64,000 nucleotides of DNA from Ferrimonas sp048263965 (GCF_048263965.1 NZ_JBLXDO010000003.1:186001-250000), one strand, 5' to 3'; positions 52,820-62,376 are shown, numbered from the stretch's first letter. Notes: generated from the letters alone by a model not told the origin. Numbers and translations are program-made.

Positions 52820-54452
52820 GGCTAGCAGCCTCCTTGGCTTCTTCGCGGGCCTTGCGGGCCTTGGACAGTTTCGCCAGCAGACGGGCGTCTTCGGCAGCGT
52901 TTTCAGCAGACTCGAAGTGGTAGCGGCCAGTCTTCATGCTGCTTGGACCCAGTCGGGCGAAGCGGAACATCAGGAACATCTCCACCACCAGGGCCACGGT
53001 GTAGAAACCGCAGATGGCGACAATGGAGAAGATCAGGTCGCCGGAACTCAGGCTGGAGGTGGACATGGCGGTAGGCAGAATCTCCGCGATGGTCCAGGGC
53101 TGACGGCCATACTCGGCCACAAACCAACCACACTGAATGGCGATCCAGGGGAAAGGCAGGATGAAGATCGCCGCCTTCAGCAGCCAGGGCTTGTCCATCA
53201 CCTGCTGCTTGGCACTCTGAAGGAAGGAGAGACCGATCACGATCAGCATCACCATGCCCAGGCCCACCATCACGCGGAAGGTCCAGAACAGCGGGCCAAC
53301 ATTGGGGATGGAGTCCTCAACCGCCGCCTTAATCTGTGCCTCACTGGCCTGATCCACATCTTCCAGATAACGCTTCAGCAGGAAGCCGTAACCCAGGTCC
53401 ACCTTGCGCTCCTGGAACTCGGCAACCTCGGCTTCGGTGGCAGAGCCATCACGAACCTTCTGCAGCAGGGTGTAGGCCACCATGCCGTTACGGATGCGGG
53501 CTTCATGCTCAACCTTGATGTCCTTGATGCCCATCACCTGCTCGTCCAGGGAGCGGGTGGCGATGATGCCCATGACGTAGGGGATCTTGACCGCGAAGTT
53601 GGTTTCCATGTTTTCACTGTCAGGAATACCGAAGGCGGTGAAGGAGGCGGGAGCCGGATGGGTATCCCATTCCGCTTCCACGGCGGCCAGCTTCACCTTC
53701 TGCACGTCACCCATCTCGTAGCCGGACTCGTCACCCAGGACGATAACGGACAGGATAGAGGCCATACCGAAGGCGGAGGCGATGTAGAAAGAGCGCTTGG
53801 CAAAGGCGATGTCTCGGCCCTTCAGCAGGTAGTAGGCACTGATGGCCAACACGAAGACAGAGCCGGTCACGTAGCCGGAGGCAACGGTGTGGACAAACTT
53901 AACCTGAGCAACCGGATTGAACAGGACGTCTGCGAAGCTGGCCATCTCCATACGCATGGTGACGTAGTTGAACTCGGCACCCACCGGGTGCTGCATCCAG
54001 CCGTTGGCCACCAGAATCCACAGGGCGGACATGTTGGAGCCCAGGGCCACCAGCCAGGTCACCGCCAGGTGCTGACGCTTGGACAGACGATCCCAGCCGA
54101 AGAAGAACAGGCCAATCAGAGTCGATTCAAGGAAGAAAGCCATCAGGGCTTCGATGGCCAATGGGGCCCCGAAGATGTCCCCGACGTAATGGGAGTAGTA
54201 GGCCCAGTTGGTTCCGAACTGGAACTCCATGGTGATACCAGTGGTAACACCCAGGGCGAAGTTAATGGCAAAGAGTTTACCCCAGAACTTGGTCATGTCC
54301 TTGTAAACCTGCTTATCGGTCATCACATAGAGTGACTCCATGATCGCAAGCAGGAAAGCCATGCCCAGGGTGAGGGGTACAAACAGGAAGTGATACATCG
54401 CGGTGAGTGCAAACTGCAATCGCGATAGATCGACTACTTCATCGACAATCAT
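52812..54452 (-). CDS. cydA: Cytochrome bd ubiquinol oxidase subunit I
   Basis: Heme-bearing subunit that oxidises quinol and reduces oxygen at low tension without pumping protons. The first heme ligand is seen as His21 in LTAMYHFLFVPLTLG, the quinol-side GRQPWTIAEILPT motif is intact, and a long Q-loop lies around 255-340. The length of 546 residues matches the long Q-loop form. It is the first gene of cydABX, and its promoter must lie in the large upstream gap, where ArcA or FNR control would be expected. Confidence 0.97.
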   Translation of the reverse strand: MIVDEVVDLSRLQFALTAMYHFLFVPLTLGMAFLLAIMESLYVMTDKQVYKDMTKFWGKLFAINFALGVTTGITMEFQFGTNWAYYSHYVGDIFGAPLAIEALMAFFLESTLIGLFFFGWDRLSKRQHLAVTWLVALGSNMSALWILVANGWMQHPVGAEFNYVTMRMEMASFADVLFNPVAQVKFVHTVASGYVTGSVFVLAISAYYLLKGRDIAFAKRSFYIASAFGMASILSVIVLGDESGYEMGDVQKVKLAAVEAEWDTHPAPASFTAFGIPDSENMETNFAVKIPYVMGIIATRSLDEQVMGIKDIKVEHEARIRNGMVAYTLLQKVRDGSATEAEVAEFQERKVDLGYGFLLKRYLEDVDQASEAQIKAAVEDSIPNVGPLFWTFRVMVGLGMVMLIVIGLSFLQSAKQQVMDKPWLLKAAIFILPFPWIAIQCGWFVAEYGRQPWTIAEILPTAMSTSSLSSGDLIFSIVAICGFYTVALVVEMFLMFRFARLGPSSMKTGRYHFESAENAAEDARLLAKLSKARKAREEAKEAASHA

Positions 54453-55218
54453 TGGTGTCTCCTTACGCCCGCCGTGCCGCCATTGCTGGCAACGTGATTC
54501 AGGAAAAAATTATTGGGAGCAATACAACAAATAAAGTGTTGAGTTCGGCTTACCCTGGGGACACGGCTGCCCAGGGACATTGTGGGCCTCCCGCAACAGG
54601 CGCTTACTCTCATTCGCCCCTGCTGGTTCGTCGGCCGCTCCGGCTCCGCCGGACACTCACAACATTTCGTTAACTCAACACTTTCGATTAGCGAACCTCT
54701 CTTTGTTCCCCCGCACCGGAGAACAAAGAGAGATTGCGCTGCTATTTCCGCTAATTTTATATCATTCCCCCTGCGGCACCCTCAATCCCTGCCAGAATCT
54801 CCTGATCACTTTTGAGAGGTGACTCACAAATATTAAGACTTAATAAAAAATCCTTGCAGAACAGTTAAATGTTAAGAACTTTGAGCTGATTTATATTCAG
54901 CTTTAACCTCCCTCGATTTATTGGCTAACACGGTTCGAGGGTTTGATAATATTTGTATTGCAACAACTGTAAAAGTGAAAACTTTTCAATTGTTAAAACT
55001 CATACCATTCAATGCACGGGGGGGCATTACGCCCCAAAGACAGCCTGAACAAAGCCTGAATAGTAAATTAGAAAAACTAATGTGAATAAAGAGTTTTTCT
55101 CGTTTGTCGAATATTCAAATTCCAGTCTAATATATCCACGAAAACGGCATTCCAAATATCGGAAATATGGCGTTTTAAATATGAAATTGTCCCAACTCCC
55201 AGTTTTTCGGAGGTACTC
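54453..55218. other. Non-coding region upstream of cydA, rich in inverted repeats
   Basis: Most of a 1.1 kb gap, with no credible gene. A perfect 12-base inverted repeat CTCTCTTTGTTC / GAACAAAGAGAG sits at 54697-54732. Smaller dyads are AGCTGA-TTTATAT-TCAGCT (54884-54902) and CCCTCGA / TCGAGGG (54910-54941). GTTAAATGTTAA at 54864-54875 resembles an ArcA box. The half beyond 54830 is strongly AT-rich. It could hold a small RNA or several promoters. Confidence 0.5.
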
Positions 55219-55296
55219 ATGAGTCTGTTTCTGAAGCGCATGTCCAAGCTCTACCAACGTAGCTTCGTTGAGCTTTATCAACTTCGGGTCATGTGA
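55219..55296 (+). CDS. Candidate 25-residue peptide with strong ribosome site
   Basis: The ATG at 55219 is preceded by GGAGG at ideal spacing and follows an AT-rich promoter-like stretch. The basic, aromatic peptide begins MSLFLKRMSKLYQRS and ends LYQLRVM. Its ATGTGA end overlaps a GTG that opens a second tiny frame, and a strong terminator follows at 55367. The product may be a real small protein or a leader peptide; no homologue is recognised. Confidence 0.45.
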   Translation: MSLFLKRMSKLYQRSFVELYQLRVM

Positions 55297-55355
55297 ACAC
55301 CCTGGCCGCTGTCTCGGCGGTGGCCCAAGCGTCACCCTTCTTTGCATTAGCTTGA
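55293..55355 (+). CDS. Candidate 20-residue coupled micro-ORF
   Basis: A GTG overlapping the previous stop opens a 20-codon hydrophobic frame (begins MNTLAAVSAVAQ if GTG initiates) that ends just before the terminator. It could instead be a -1 frameshift extension of the first peptide. Support is limited to position and coupling. Confidence 0.25.
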   Translation: MNTLAAVSAVAQASPFFALA

Positions 55356-55366
55356 TTGCATAGTTT

Positions 55367-55395
55367 GGCCGCCCTCCCAGGGCGGCCCTTTTTTT
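55367..55395 (+). terminator. Strong terminator of the micro-ORF unit
   Basis: GGCCGCCCT, a CCC loop and AGGGCGGCC are followed by CTTTTTTT. There is no annotated plus-strand gene upstream other than the micro-ORFs, so it marks a small transcription unit. Confidence 0.88.
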
Positions 55396-55489
55396 ATCCG
55401 GACCCCGGCTACCCCAGAGTGACCCTCTGCTTACGCCCCCTCCTTGATCCCAGACAACAAAGCCAGGTAAGCCGATTCAGCCCATAAAA

Positions 55490-55512
55490 AAGCCCGGCAC
55501 AAAGCCGGGCTT
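55490..55512 (-). terminator. Terminator of purL
   Basis: AAGCCCGGC, ACAAA and GCCGGGCTT form a 9-base-pair stem; on the minus strand it ends in TTTTTT. It lies 18 bases past the purL stop. Confidence 0.88.
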
Positions 55513-55529
55513 GGTCGCGTCAATGGCGG

Positions 55530-58500
55530 TTAGTCCAGGGCGACCCTGGCGTTGCGGAACATCCGCATCCAGGGGCTGTCCTCACCCCACTCGTCGGGGT
55601 GCCAGGAGTTGGCCACGGTACGGAATACCCGTTCAGGGTGAGGCATCATGATGGTGACCCGGCCGTCGGTGGTGGTCAGGCCGGTGATCCCCGCAGGAGA
55701 GCCGTTGGGATTGGCCGGATAGGCGGTGGCGATCTGCCCCTGATGATTCAGGTAGCGCAGCGCCACTGTGCCCGAGGCATCGGCGGCATGGAACGCCTGC
55801 TGGCTGGCGAACTCTGCCCGCCCCTCGCCGTGGGAGACGGCAATCGGCATACGGGAGCCTGCCATTCCCTGGAAGAACAGACTGGGGCTTTGCTGCACCT
55901 CCACCAGGGAGAAGCGGGCTTCGAAGCGTTCAGAGCGGTTGCGCACGAAGTGAGGCCAGTGTTCTGAGCCAGGGATGATGCTCTTGAGGTTGGAGAGCAT
56001 CTGACAACCGTTACACACCCCCAGGGCCAGGCTGTCGCTGCGCTCGAAGAAGCGCTGGAACTGTTCCCGGGCGCGAGCGTTGAACAGGATGGATTTGGCC
56101 CAGCCTTCACCGGCACCCAACACGTCACCGTAGGAGAAGCCGCCACAGGCCACCAGCCCCTGGAACTGCTCCAGGGTCAGACGGCCCTCGAGGATGTCGC
56201 TCATGTGTACGTCCACGGCATCAAAGCCGGCACGGTCGAAGGCGGCCGCCATCTCCACGTGGGAGTTGACTCCCTGCTCCCGCAGAATGGCCATCTTCGG
56301 CGCATTGCCCTTGAGGATAAAGGGTGCAGCCACATCCTCGGCAGGATCGAAGCTCAGATCGACGGACAGGCCTGGGTCCTCGGCATTGAGTTTGGCCTGA
56401 TGCTCCTCTTCGGCACACTGGGGATTGTCACGCATGGACTGCATGCGCAGGGTGGTTTCTGCCCAGACACCGCGCAACTCGGTGCGACTCTCATCCAGCA
56501 AGGTGTGCTCGCCACGACGCAGGATCAGGCGCTCGCCGTCGTTGACCGAACCGATCACCTGGCAGCAATCGGCCAGGCCATGGTCCGCCAGCACTGACTT
56601 TACCTGGGCCAGACGATCTTCTGCCACCTGAACCACGGCGCCCAGCTCTTCGTTGAACAGCACCGCCAGATCATCTCCGGCCAGGGCACTCAGATCCACA
56701 TCCAGGCCCGCCTTACCGGCGAAGGCCATCTCCGCCAAGGTAACGAACAGACCGCCGTCGCCCTTGTCGTGGTAGGCGAGCAGCGCCTTATCGGCGATCA
56801 GCCCCTGGATGGCATTAAAGAACCCCTTAAGCAGTTCAGGCTGGTCCACATCCGGCGCCTGGTTGCCCAGCTGGTTGTAGACCTGCGCCAGGGCAGAACC
56901 GCCGAGACGCTGCTTGCCATTGCCCAGGTCGATATAGAGCAGCTTGCTGTCACCCTTGTCCAGGCGCAGCTGAGGGGGCAGGGTGTCACGTACATCCTCG
57001 ACCCGGCCGAAGGCGGTGATCACCAGTGACAGAGGCGAGGTCACGCTCTTGTTCTCACCCTGGTCTTCCCAGGCGGTCTTCATGGACATGGAGTCCTTGC
57101 CCACCGGGATGGTCAGTCCCAGGGCCGGACACAGCTCCTCACCCACCGCCTTCACCGCCTCATAGAGACCGGCGTCTTCCCCTGGGTGACCGGCAGCGGC
57201 CATCCAGTTGGCGGACAGCTTGATGTGGGCCAGGGAACCGATATGGGCACTGGCGATGTTGGTCAGGGACTCACCCACCGCCATGCGGGCAGAAGCGCCA
57301 TAGTTGATCAGCGCCAGGGGCGTACGCTCACCCATGGACATCGCTTCACCATGGTAGCTGTCCAGGGCGGCGGCAGTGACCGCACAGTTGGCCACAGGCA
57401 CCTGCCAGGGGCCCACCATCTGATCCCGGGCCACCAGACCAGTCACCGAGCGGTCACCGATGGTGATCAGGAAGGTCTTCTCCGCCACGGCGGGCAGACG
57501 CAGGACCCTGCGCACCGCTTCCTTCAGTTCCATGGCGCCGGTGTCCAGATCCGGAGAGGCACACTGGGCGGAACTGACCTCTCGATGCATCTTGGGCGCC
57601 TTGCCCAGCAGCACCTCCATGGGCATGTCGATGGGCGTGTTGTCGAAATGGCTGTCTTCCAGCACCAGTTGCAGCTCTTCGGTGGCTTCACCGATCACCG
57701 CATAGGGCGCGCGCTCACGGCGACAGATGGCGTCGAACCTGTCCAGGTCCTCGGCAGCCACCGCCATCACGTAACGCTCCTGAGATTCGTTACACCAGAT
57801 CTCCAGAGGCGACATGCCAGGCTCGTCGTTGGGCACGTCCCGCAGGCGGAAACGGCCGCCGCGACCACCGTCATCCACCAGCTCAGGCATGGCGTTGGAG
57901 AGACCGCCGGCGCCCACGTCGTGGATAAAGGCGATGGGGTTGTCGTCACCCAGCTGCCAACAGCGATCGATCACCTCCTGACAGCGACGCTCGATCTCCG
58001 GGTTTTCCCGCTGGACCGAGGCAAAGTCCAGGTCCTCGGAGGATTGACCGGAGGCCATGGAGGAAGCGGCGCCGCCCCCAAGGCCGATGTTCATCGCCGG
58101 ACCGCCGAGGACGATAAGCTTGGCGCCGACGGGGATCTCCCCCTTCTGCACGTGATCCTCGCGGATGTTACCCAGGCCGCCCGCCAGCATGATCGGCTTG
58201 TGGTAGCCACGCACCTCGGTGCCGTTAAAGCTGGTCACCTCCTGCTCATAGGTACGGAAGTACCCCAGCAGGGCAGGACGACCAAACTCGTTGTTGAAGG
58301 CGGCGCCGCCCAGTGGCCCCTCCATCATGATCTCCAGAGGGGTCACGATGCGATCCGGCTTTCCGTAGGGCTGCTCCCAGGGCTGTTCGAAGCCGGGAAT
58401 GTTCAGATTGGACACGGTAAAGCCGGTCAGGCCCGCCTTGGGCTTGGAGCCCCGGCCCGTGGCACCCTCGTCGCGGATCTCACCGCCGGAGCCTGTGGCT

Positions 58501-59423
58501 GCCCCGGGGTAGGGGCTGATGGCGGTTGGGTGGTTGTGGGTCTCCACCTTCATCAGAATGTGCACCGGCTCCTGGTGATAACGGTAGCTGCCGGCATCAT
58601 CGGGGAAGAAACGACCCGCTTCCGAGCCCACCATCACCGCGGCATTGTCCTTATAGGCGGACAGGACGTTTTCCGGATTCTGCTCGAAGGTGTTCTTGAT
58701 CATCTTGAACAGAGACTTGGGCTGAACCTCACCGTCGATGGTCCAGTCCGCATTGAAAATTTTATGGCGACAGTGCTCCGAGTTTGCCTGGGCAAACATG
58801 TAGAGCTCAATGTCGTTGGGGTTACGCCCCAAGCGGGTGAAATTCTCCACCAGGTAATCGATCTCATCCTCTGCCAGAGCCAGTCCCATATTGACGTTGG
58901 CCTGGGCCAGGGCGTCTCTGCCACCACCCAGAACGTCCACGGACTTAAGCTGTGCCGGTTCGGCGCTGACAAACAGGGCATCGGCCGCTTCAAAGCTGTC
59001 CAGCACCGCTTCCACCATGCGGTCATGGATAAGGTTAAGCAGCTGCTTTTGCTGCTCGCCATCGAGCTCTCCCTCGAGGGTCAGGTACCAGGCAACACCT
59101 CGCTCCAACCGCTTAACCCCTTCCAGGCCGCAGTTGTGGGCAATGTCGGTGGCCTTGGAGGACCAGGGAGAGATGGTGCCGGGTCTGGGTACCACCAGGA
59201 ACAGCTTGCCTTCAGGCTCGTGCTGTTCCAGCCGAGGTCCATAGGTTAATATCTGTTCAAGGTGTTGAGTTTGCTCAGAATTGAGCGGCGAGGCGAGGTG
59301 GGCAAAGTGGCAGTATTCCGCATAGAGATCGGACACGGGAAGTTTCGCGTTCTGGCAAGCCGATAGCAGCTTGTGGACCCGAAACGCGGACAGCGCCGGC
59401 GCGCCGCGGAGGATCTTAATCAC
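55530..59423 (-). CDS. purL: Phosphoribosylformylglycinamidine synthase PurL
   Basis: The long-form enzyme makes FGAM from FGAR, glutamine and ATP in purine synthesis. The N-terminal PurS-like domain begins MIKILRGAPALSAFRVHKL. The synthetase half has FAQANSEHCRHKIFNADW, KVETHNHPTAISPYPGAATG and HDVGAGGLSNAMPELV, each part of the ATP-binding fold. The C-terminal glutaminase has the nucleophile in LGVCNGCQMLSNL and MPHPERVFRTV. Length is 1297 residues against 1295 in E. coli. It diverges from mltF. Confidence 0.98.
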   Translation of the reverse strand: MIKILRGAPALSAFRVHKLLSACQNAKLPVSDLYAEYCHFAHLASPLNSEQTQHLEQILTYGPRLEQHEPEGKLFLVVPRPGTISPWSSKATDIAHNCGLEGVKRLERGVAWYLTLEGELDGEQQKQLLNLIHDRMVEAVLDSFEAADALFVSAEPAQLKSVDVLGGGRDALAQANVNMGLALAEDEIDYLVENFTRLGRNPNDIELYMFAQANSEHCRHKIFNADWTIDGEVQPKSLFKMIKNTFEQNPENVLSAYKDNAAVMVGSEAGRFFPDDAGSYRYHQEPVHILMKVETHNHPTAISPYPGAATGSGGEIRDEGATGRGSKPKAGLTGFTVSNLNIPGFEQPWEQPYGKPDRIVTPLEIMMEGPLGGAAFNNEFGRPALLGYFRTYEQEVTSFNGTEVRGYHKPIMLAGGLGNIREDHVQKGEIPVGAKLIVLGGPAMNIGLGGGAASSMASGQSSEDLDFASVQRENPEIERRCQEVIDRCWQLGDDNPIAFIHDVGAGGLSNAMPELVDDGGRGGRFRLRDVPNDEPGMSPLEIWCNESQERYVMAVAAEDLDRFDAICRRERAPYAVIGEATEELQLVLEDSHFDNTPIDMPMEVLLGKAPKMHREVSSAQCASPDLDTGAMELKEAVRRVLRLPAVAEKTFLITIGDRSVTGLVARDQMVGPWQVPVANCAVTAAALDSYHGEAMSMGERTPLALINYGASARMAVGESLTNIASAHIGSLAHIKLSANWMAAAGHPGEDAGLYEAVKAVGEELCPALGLTIPVGKDSMSMKTAWEDQGENKSVTSPLSLVITAFGRVEDVRDTLPPQLRLDKGDSKLLYIDLGNGKQRLGGSALAQVYNQLGNQAPDVDQPELLKGFFNAIQGLIADKALLAYHDKGDGGLFVTLAEMAFAGKAGLDVDLSALAGDDLAVLFNEELGAVVQVAEDRLAQVKSVLADHGLADCCQVIGSVNDGERLILRRGEHTLLDESRTELRGVWAETTLRMQSMRDNPQCAEEEHQAKLNAEDPGLSVDLSFDPAEDVAAPFILKGNAPKMAILREQGVNSHVEMAAAFDRAGFDAVDVHMSDILEGRLTLEQFQGLVACGGFSYGDVLGAGEGWAKSILFNARAREQFQRFFERSDSLALGVCNGCQMLSNLKSIIPGSEHWPHFVRNRSERFEARFSLVEVQQSPSLFFQGMAGSRMPIAVSHGEGRAEFASQQAFHAADASGTVALRYLNHQGQIATAYPANPNGSPAGITGLTTTDGRVTIMMPHPERVFRTVANSWHPDEWGEDSPWMRMFRNARVALD

Positions 59424-59592
59424 GGTATTTTTTACCTTATATAGTTTTGTGTAGGGCTCAATACCGGGAGCGAAATCCGAACCGGATCACAATTCCCGGC
59501 ATCAAAGGTGGCGACATTATAGTGGAAAGGTCGGTCGCAAAACAGTCTACAATGAGCGGAAGATGACGAAGAATTCAGATGGATGCATAACC

Positions 59593-60978
59593 ATGAGGGG
59601 TTTACTGGCTGTAACGCTGCTGACCCTGGCCGGATGCCTTCCGCTGGAGTATCAGCAGCCTCAGCGAACCGAGCCTGAACCAGACCGTCCCTTGAGGGTC
59701 GGTACCCTGTATGGGCCCACCACCTATGTGGTGGGGACGGCGGGTGCCCAGGGCCTGGATTACGAGCTGGCCCGGGGGTTCGCCCTGCACCTGGGCCAGG
59801 AACTGGCGATCACCCCCTACTCCTCTCTGCCGGAGATGTTTAACGACATGAGCCAGGGCAAACTGGATCTCATCGCCTCCAGCCTCACCGACACCCATCT
59901 CAACCGCAGTTTCTGGCGCTTCGGCCCCCCCATCTATCGCACCCAGGTACAACTGGTCTATCGCCGGGGTCACCCCAAGCCCGGCTCACTGGCCGAACTC
60001 ACGGATCCGCTAATGGTGATGGCCGGCTCAAACCATGCAGAGATTTTGGCCGCCGAGCAGCAACGAGGCCAGACGGCGCTGCAGTGGCAGGAAACCACTG
60101 AGTATGCCGCCCACGAACTGCTCTCCATGGTGGCCTCCGGCGAACTGGCCTACACCCTGTCCGACGACAAGACCCTGGCAGCCAGCCGCCGGTTGCACCC
60201 CGAACTGGCCGCGGCCTTCAGCCTGGGTGGCGAGCAGGAGGTCGGCTGGGCCCTGCCGGAGGAGCACAGCCACAAGTTGTTGTCCGAGTTGCTGGACTAC
60301 TGGGATAAACTGAAACAGGCGGGCACCCTCAAGCAACTGGAAGAGAAGTATTTCGGCCACATGGAGCGGTTCGATTATGTGGATACCCGCGCCTTCATCC
60401 GGGCGGTGGAGACCAAGTTGCCCAAGTATGAACCCTGGTTCAAGGAATACTCGGGCATCCTCGACTGGCGACAGCTGGCCGCCGTGGCCTATCAGGAGTC
60501 CCACTGGAACCCCAAGGCGCGCTCCCCCACAGGGGTTCGGGGGTTGATGATGCTGACCCAGTCCACCGCCAAACGGGTTGGGGTCCGCGACAGGCTCAAC
60601 CCCGAACAGAGCATACGGGGCGGCAGTGACTATCTGCACGATCTGCTCAAACGACTGCCCGCCTCCATTCCGGACCCCGAGCGGCTGTGGTTTGCCCTAG
60701 CCGCCTACAACATCGGCCTGGGACATGTGGAGGATGCCCGGGTGATCGCCCAGCGCCATGGCCTCAACCCCAGCAGTTGGGCCGACGTCAAATCTGTCCT
60801 GCCCAAACTGACCCAGAAACGCCACTACCAGCGTACCCGCTACGGTTTTGCACAGGGTGGGGTCGCCGCTCACTATGTGGACAACATCAAGCGTTACTAC
60901 GACACCCTGGTCCTGCTGGAGACCCATATGCCGCCCTCAACAGGAAACCCCTTGGACCTGGCTAACAATCGCGAGTGA
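59593..60978 (+). CDS. mltF: Membrane-bound lytic transglycosylase MltF
   Basis: MltF cuts peptidoglycan at the outer membrane to form anhydro-muropeptides. A lipoprotein signal (LLTLAGC) leads to an ABC-type solute-binding-like domain (LRVGTLYGPTTYVV, GLDYELARGFALHLG). The lysozyme-like catalytic domain has Glu in AVAYQESHWNPKARSPTGVRG and LMMLTQSTAKRVGV. Its 461 residues, starting at 59593, give a short signal; an ATG at 59563 ten codons upstream is also possible. Placement next to purL is common in gammaproteobacteria. Its products feed AmpG, also encoded in this window. Confidence 0.93.
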   Translation: MRGLLAVTLLTLAGCLPLEYQQPQRTEPEPDRPLRVGTLYGPTTYVVGTAGAQGLDYELARGFALHLGQELAITPYSSLPEMFNDMSQGKLDLIASSLTDTHLNRSFWRFGPPIYRTQVQLVYRRGHPKPGSLAELTDPLMVMAGSNHAEILAAEQQRGQTALQWQETTEYAAHELLSMVASGELAYTLSDDKTLAASRRLHPELAAAFSLGGEQEVGWALPEEHSHKLLSELLDYWDKLKQAGTLKQLEEKYFGHMERFDYVDTRAFIRAVETKLPKYEPWFKEYSGILDWRQLAAVAYQESHWNPKARSPTGVRGLMMLTQSTAKRVGVRDRLNPEQSIRGGSDYLHDLLKRLPASIPDPERLWFALAAYNIGLGHVEDARVIAQRHGLNPSSWADVKSVLPKLTQKRHYQRTRYGFAQGGVAAHYVDNIKRYYDTLVLLETHMPPSTGNPLDLANNRE

Positions 60979-61083
60979 TCTGGCTCAGGTTTCCCCACTT
61001 TTCCCCAGAGATTTCTGTTAACGACCCAACTTTTACAGGCGTCAGGGGTTGAAATTGCCAAGAGTCGTAGCTATCTCTTATAT

Positions 61084-61117
61084 CAAGGGACAAATCAAAG
61101 GTTTGTCCCTTGGTTTT
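61084..61117 (+). terminator. Terminator of mltF
   Basis: CAAGGGACAAA and TTTGTCCCTTG form a perfect 11-base-pair stem with a 7-base loop, followed by GTTTTT. Confidence 0.88.
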
Positions 61118-61279
61118 TAGGGGCATTGATGCCGCCATCCCAGTTTTAGTTTAAACAGTGATCGAAATCGGACGCCTTTGGGAACCAAAGTCGCAACAAG
61201 AGCTCAAAACCGATGTCATCGAACTGCAAACAGATGAGGATAGGGTCCACATAGAGAAAATAGAAAGGAGGAGAGAGAA

Positions 61280-61420
61280 ATGTTAAGAACTCCAGCACGT
61301 CGCCGTAAAGCCCTGAGCAGCCTGTCCGAGCGCAGGAGGGCATTGAGAAAGCGCGACCACATGAAAATTCTGCACCGTAGCAAGGTCTTCCTTCAGGAAG
61401 CGTCTTCAGAAGCCCTCTGA
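61280..61420 (+). CDS. Small Arg-rich protein, 46 residues
   Basis: The ATG at 61280 has a strong AGGAGG ribosome site. The product begins MLRTPARRRKALSSLSERRR and is very basic (about a quarter Arg or Lys) up to residue 35, then ends in an acidic QEASSEAL-like tail. No domain is recognised; it could bind nucleic acid. It lies downstream of the mltF terminator, so it would have its own promoter in 61118-61260. Its last 28 bases overlap the end of the convergent tadA. Confidence 0.5.
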   Translation: MLRTPARRRKALSSLSERRRALRKRDHMKILHRSKVFLQEASSEAL

Positions 61421-61905
61421 GCCAGTTTCAAGGCTTTCTTTTCCGCCCTGCGCCGCTTGAAAAAGTCACTCAGCTGTTGTGCGCAGGGCTCGGCCAACAC
61501 CCCCCCGATAACCTCAACCTGATGATTGAGCGCTGGATGGCGAAGCAGGTCCATCACACTGCCTGCCGCTCCGGTTTTGGGATCGGACGCCCCAAAGACC
61601 ACGGTCCCCACCCGGGCATGCACCAGGGCTCCGGCGCACATGGGACAGGGCTCCAGGGTCACATACAGGGTGGTATCCAGCTGGCGATAGTTCTCCAGCT
61701 TAGCCCCAGCCTGACGCAGGCACTGCATCTCTGCATGGGCAGAAGGGTCGTGATCGACGATACTGCGGTTGTACCCCTCGGCCACCACCTCACCCTGCTT
61801 CACCAGCACTGCACCCACAGGCACCTCGCCGAGGGCTTCCGCTTCAGCCGCCAGCTCCATCGCCCGGCGCATCCAGTGTTGATGATCGTTCACCCGTCTC
61901 TCCAA
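61393..61905 (-). CDS. tadA: tRNA-specific adenosine deaminase TadA
   Basis: TadA deaminates the wobble adenosine of tRNA-Arg(ACG) to inosine. The zinc site is complete: His and catalytic Glu in SAHAEMQCLRQ, and the Cys pair in LEPCPMCAGALVHARV. VGAVLVKQGEVVAEGYNRSI precedes it. The 170-residue length is normal, and the ATG at 61905 gives MERRVNDHQHWMRRAMELA, as in related bacteria. Confidence 0.96.
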   Translation of the reverse strand: MERRVNDHQHWMRRAMELAAEAEALGEVPVGAVLVKQGEVVAEGYNRSIVDHDPSAHAEMQCLRQAGAKLENYRQLDTTLYVTLEPCPMCAGALVHARVGTVVFGASDPKTGAAGSVMDLLRHPALNHQVEVIGGVLAEPCAQQLSDFFKRRRAEKKALKLAQRASEDAS

Positions 61906-61966
61906 CTGCCAATTAGGGGGCGCCTATTGTAATCAGCGCTCCCGGTTTGCGCCAGTCGGCCCGGAC

Positions 61967-62332
61967 TCAGGCGGGCTGCCACAGCTCCACCTTGTTGCCC
62001 TCGGGGTCGACAAACCAGCCAAACTGGCCATAGGATTCCTTGACGATCTCCCCCACCAGGGTGGCCCCTCCCGCTTCCACCTGAGCCAGTGCCGCCGGCA
62101 GGTCATCCACCACCAGGTTGAACATAAAAGGGCGATCCGAAGGCTGAAAATACTCGGTATCCTCACCGAACGGACACCATACCGTCAGGCCGTTCTGTGG
62201 CATGCTGGCCGGCGAAAAATCGGCACCGTATTCCCCCACCTCCATGCCCAGGTGATCCCGGTACCACTGTCCCAACAGCTTGGGGTTCTGGCTCTTAAAG
62301 AAGATCCCCCCGACGCCCATTACCTTTGCCAT
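61967..62332 (-). CDS. VOC/glyoxalase superfamily protein
   Basis: A 121-residue single-module vicinal oxygen chelate protein. It has FFKSQNPKLLGQWYRDHLGMEV at the first metal-site strand and the C-terminal FVDPEGNKVELWQP, where Glu is the usual second metal ligand. The substrate is unknown. The start at 62332 (MAKVMGVGGIFF) is preferred to the longer frame. It lies downstream of the ABC exporter genes on the same strand. Confidence 0.85.
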   Translation of the reverse strand: MAKVMGVGGIFFKSQNPKLLGQWYRDHLGMEVGEYGADFSPASMPQNGLTVWCPFGEDTEYFQPSDRPFMFNLVVDDLPAALAQVEAGGATLVGEIVKESYGQFGWFVDPEGNKVELWQPA

Positions 62333-62376
62333 AACCCCTCCACAGGGTTGGTTGCCATTGATTGGTGGCAGCGACA

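Noticed and set aside
55027..55347. Minus-strand 106-residue open frame in the cydA-purL gap
   Set aside because: No ribosome site, mixed composition across an AT-rich promoter-like segment and a GC-rich one, and antisense to the better-supported micro-ORF unit.
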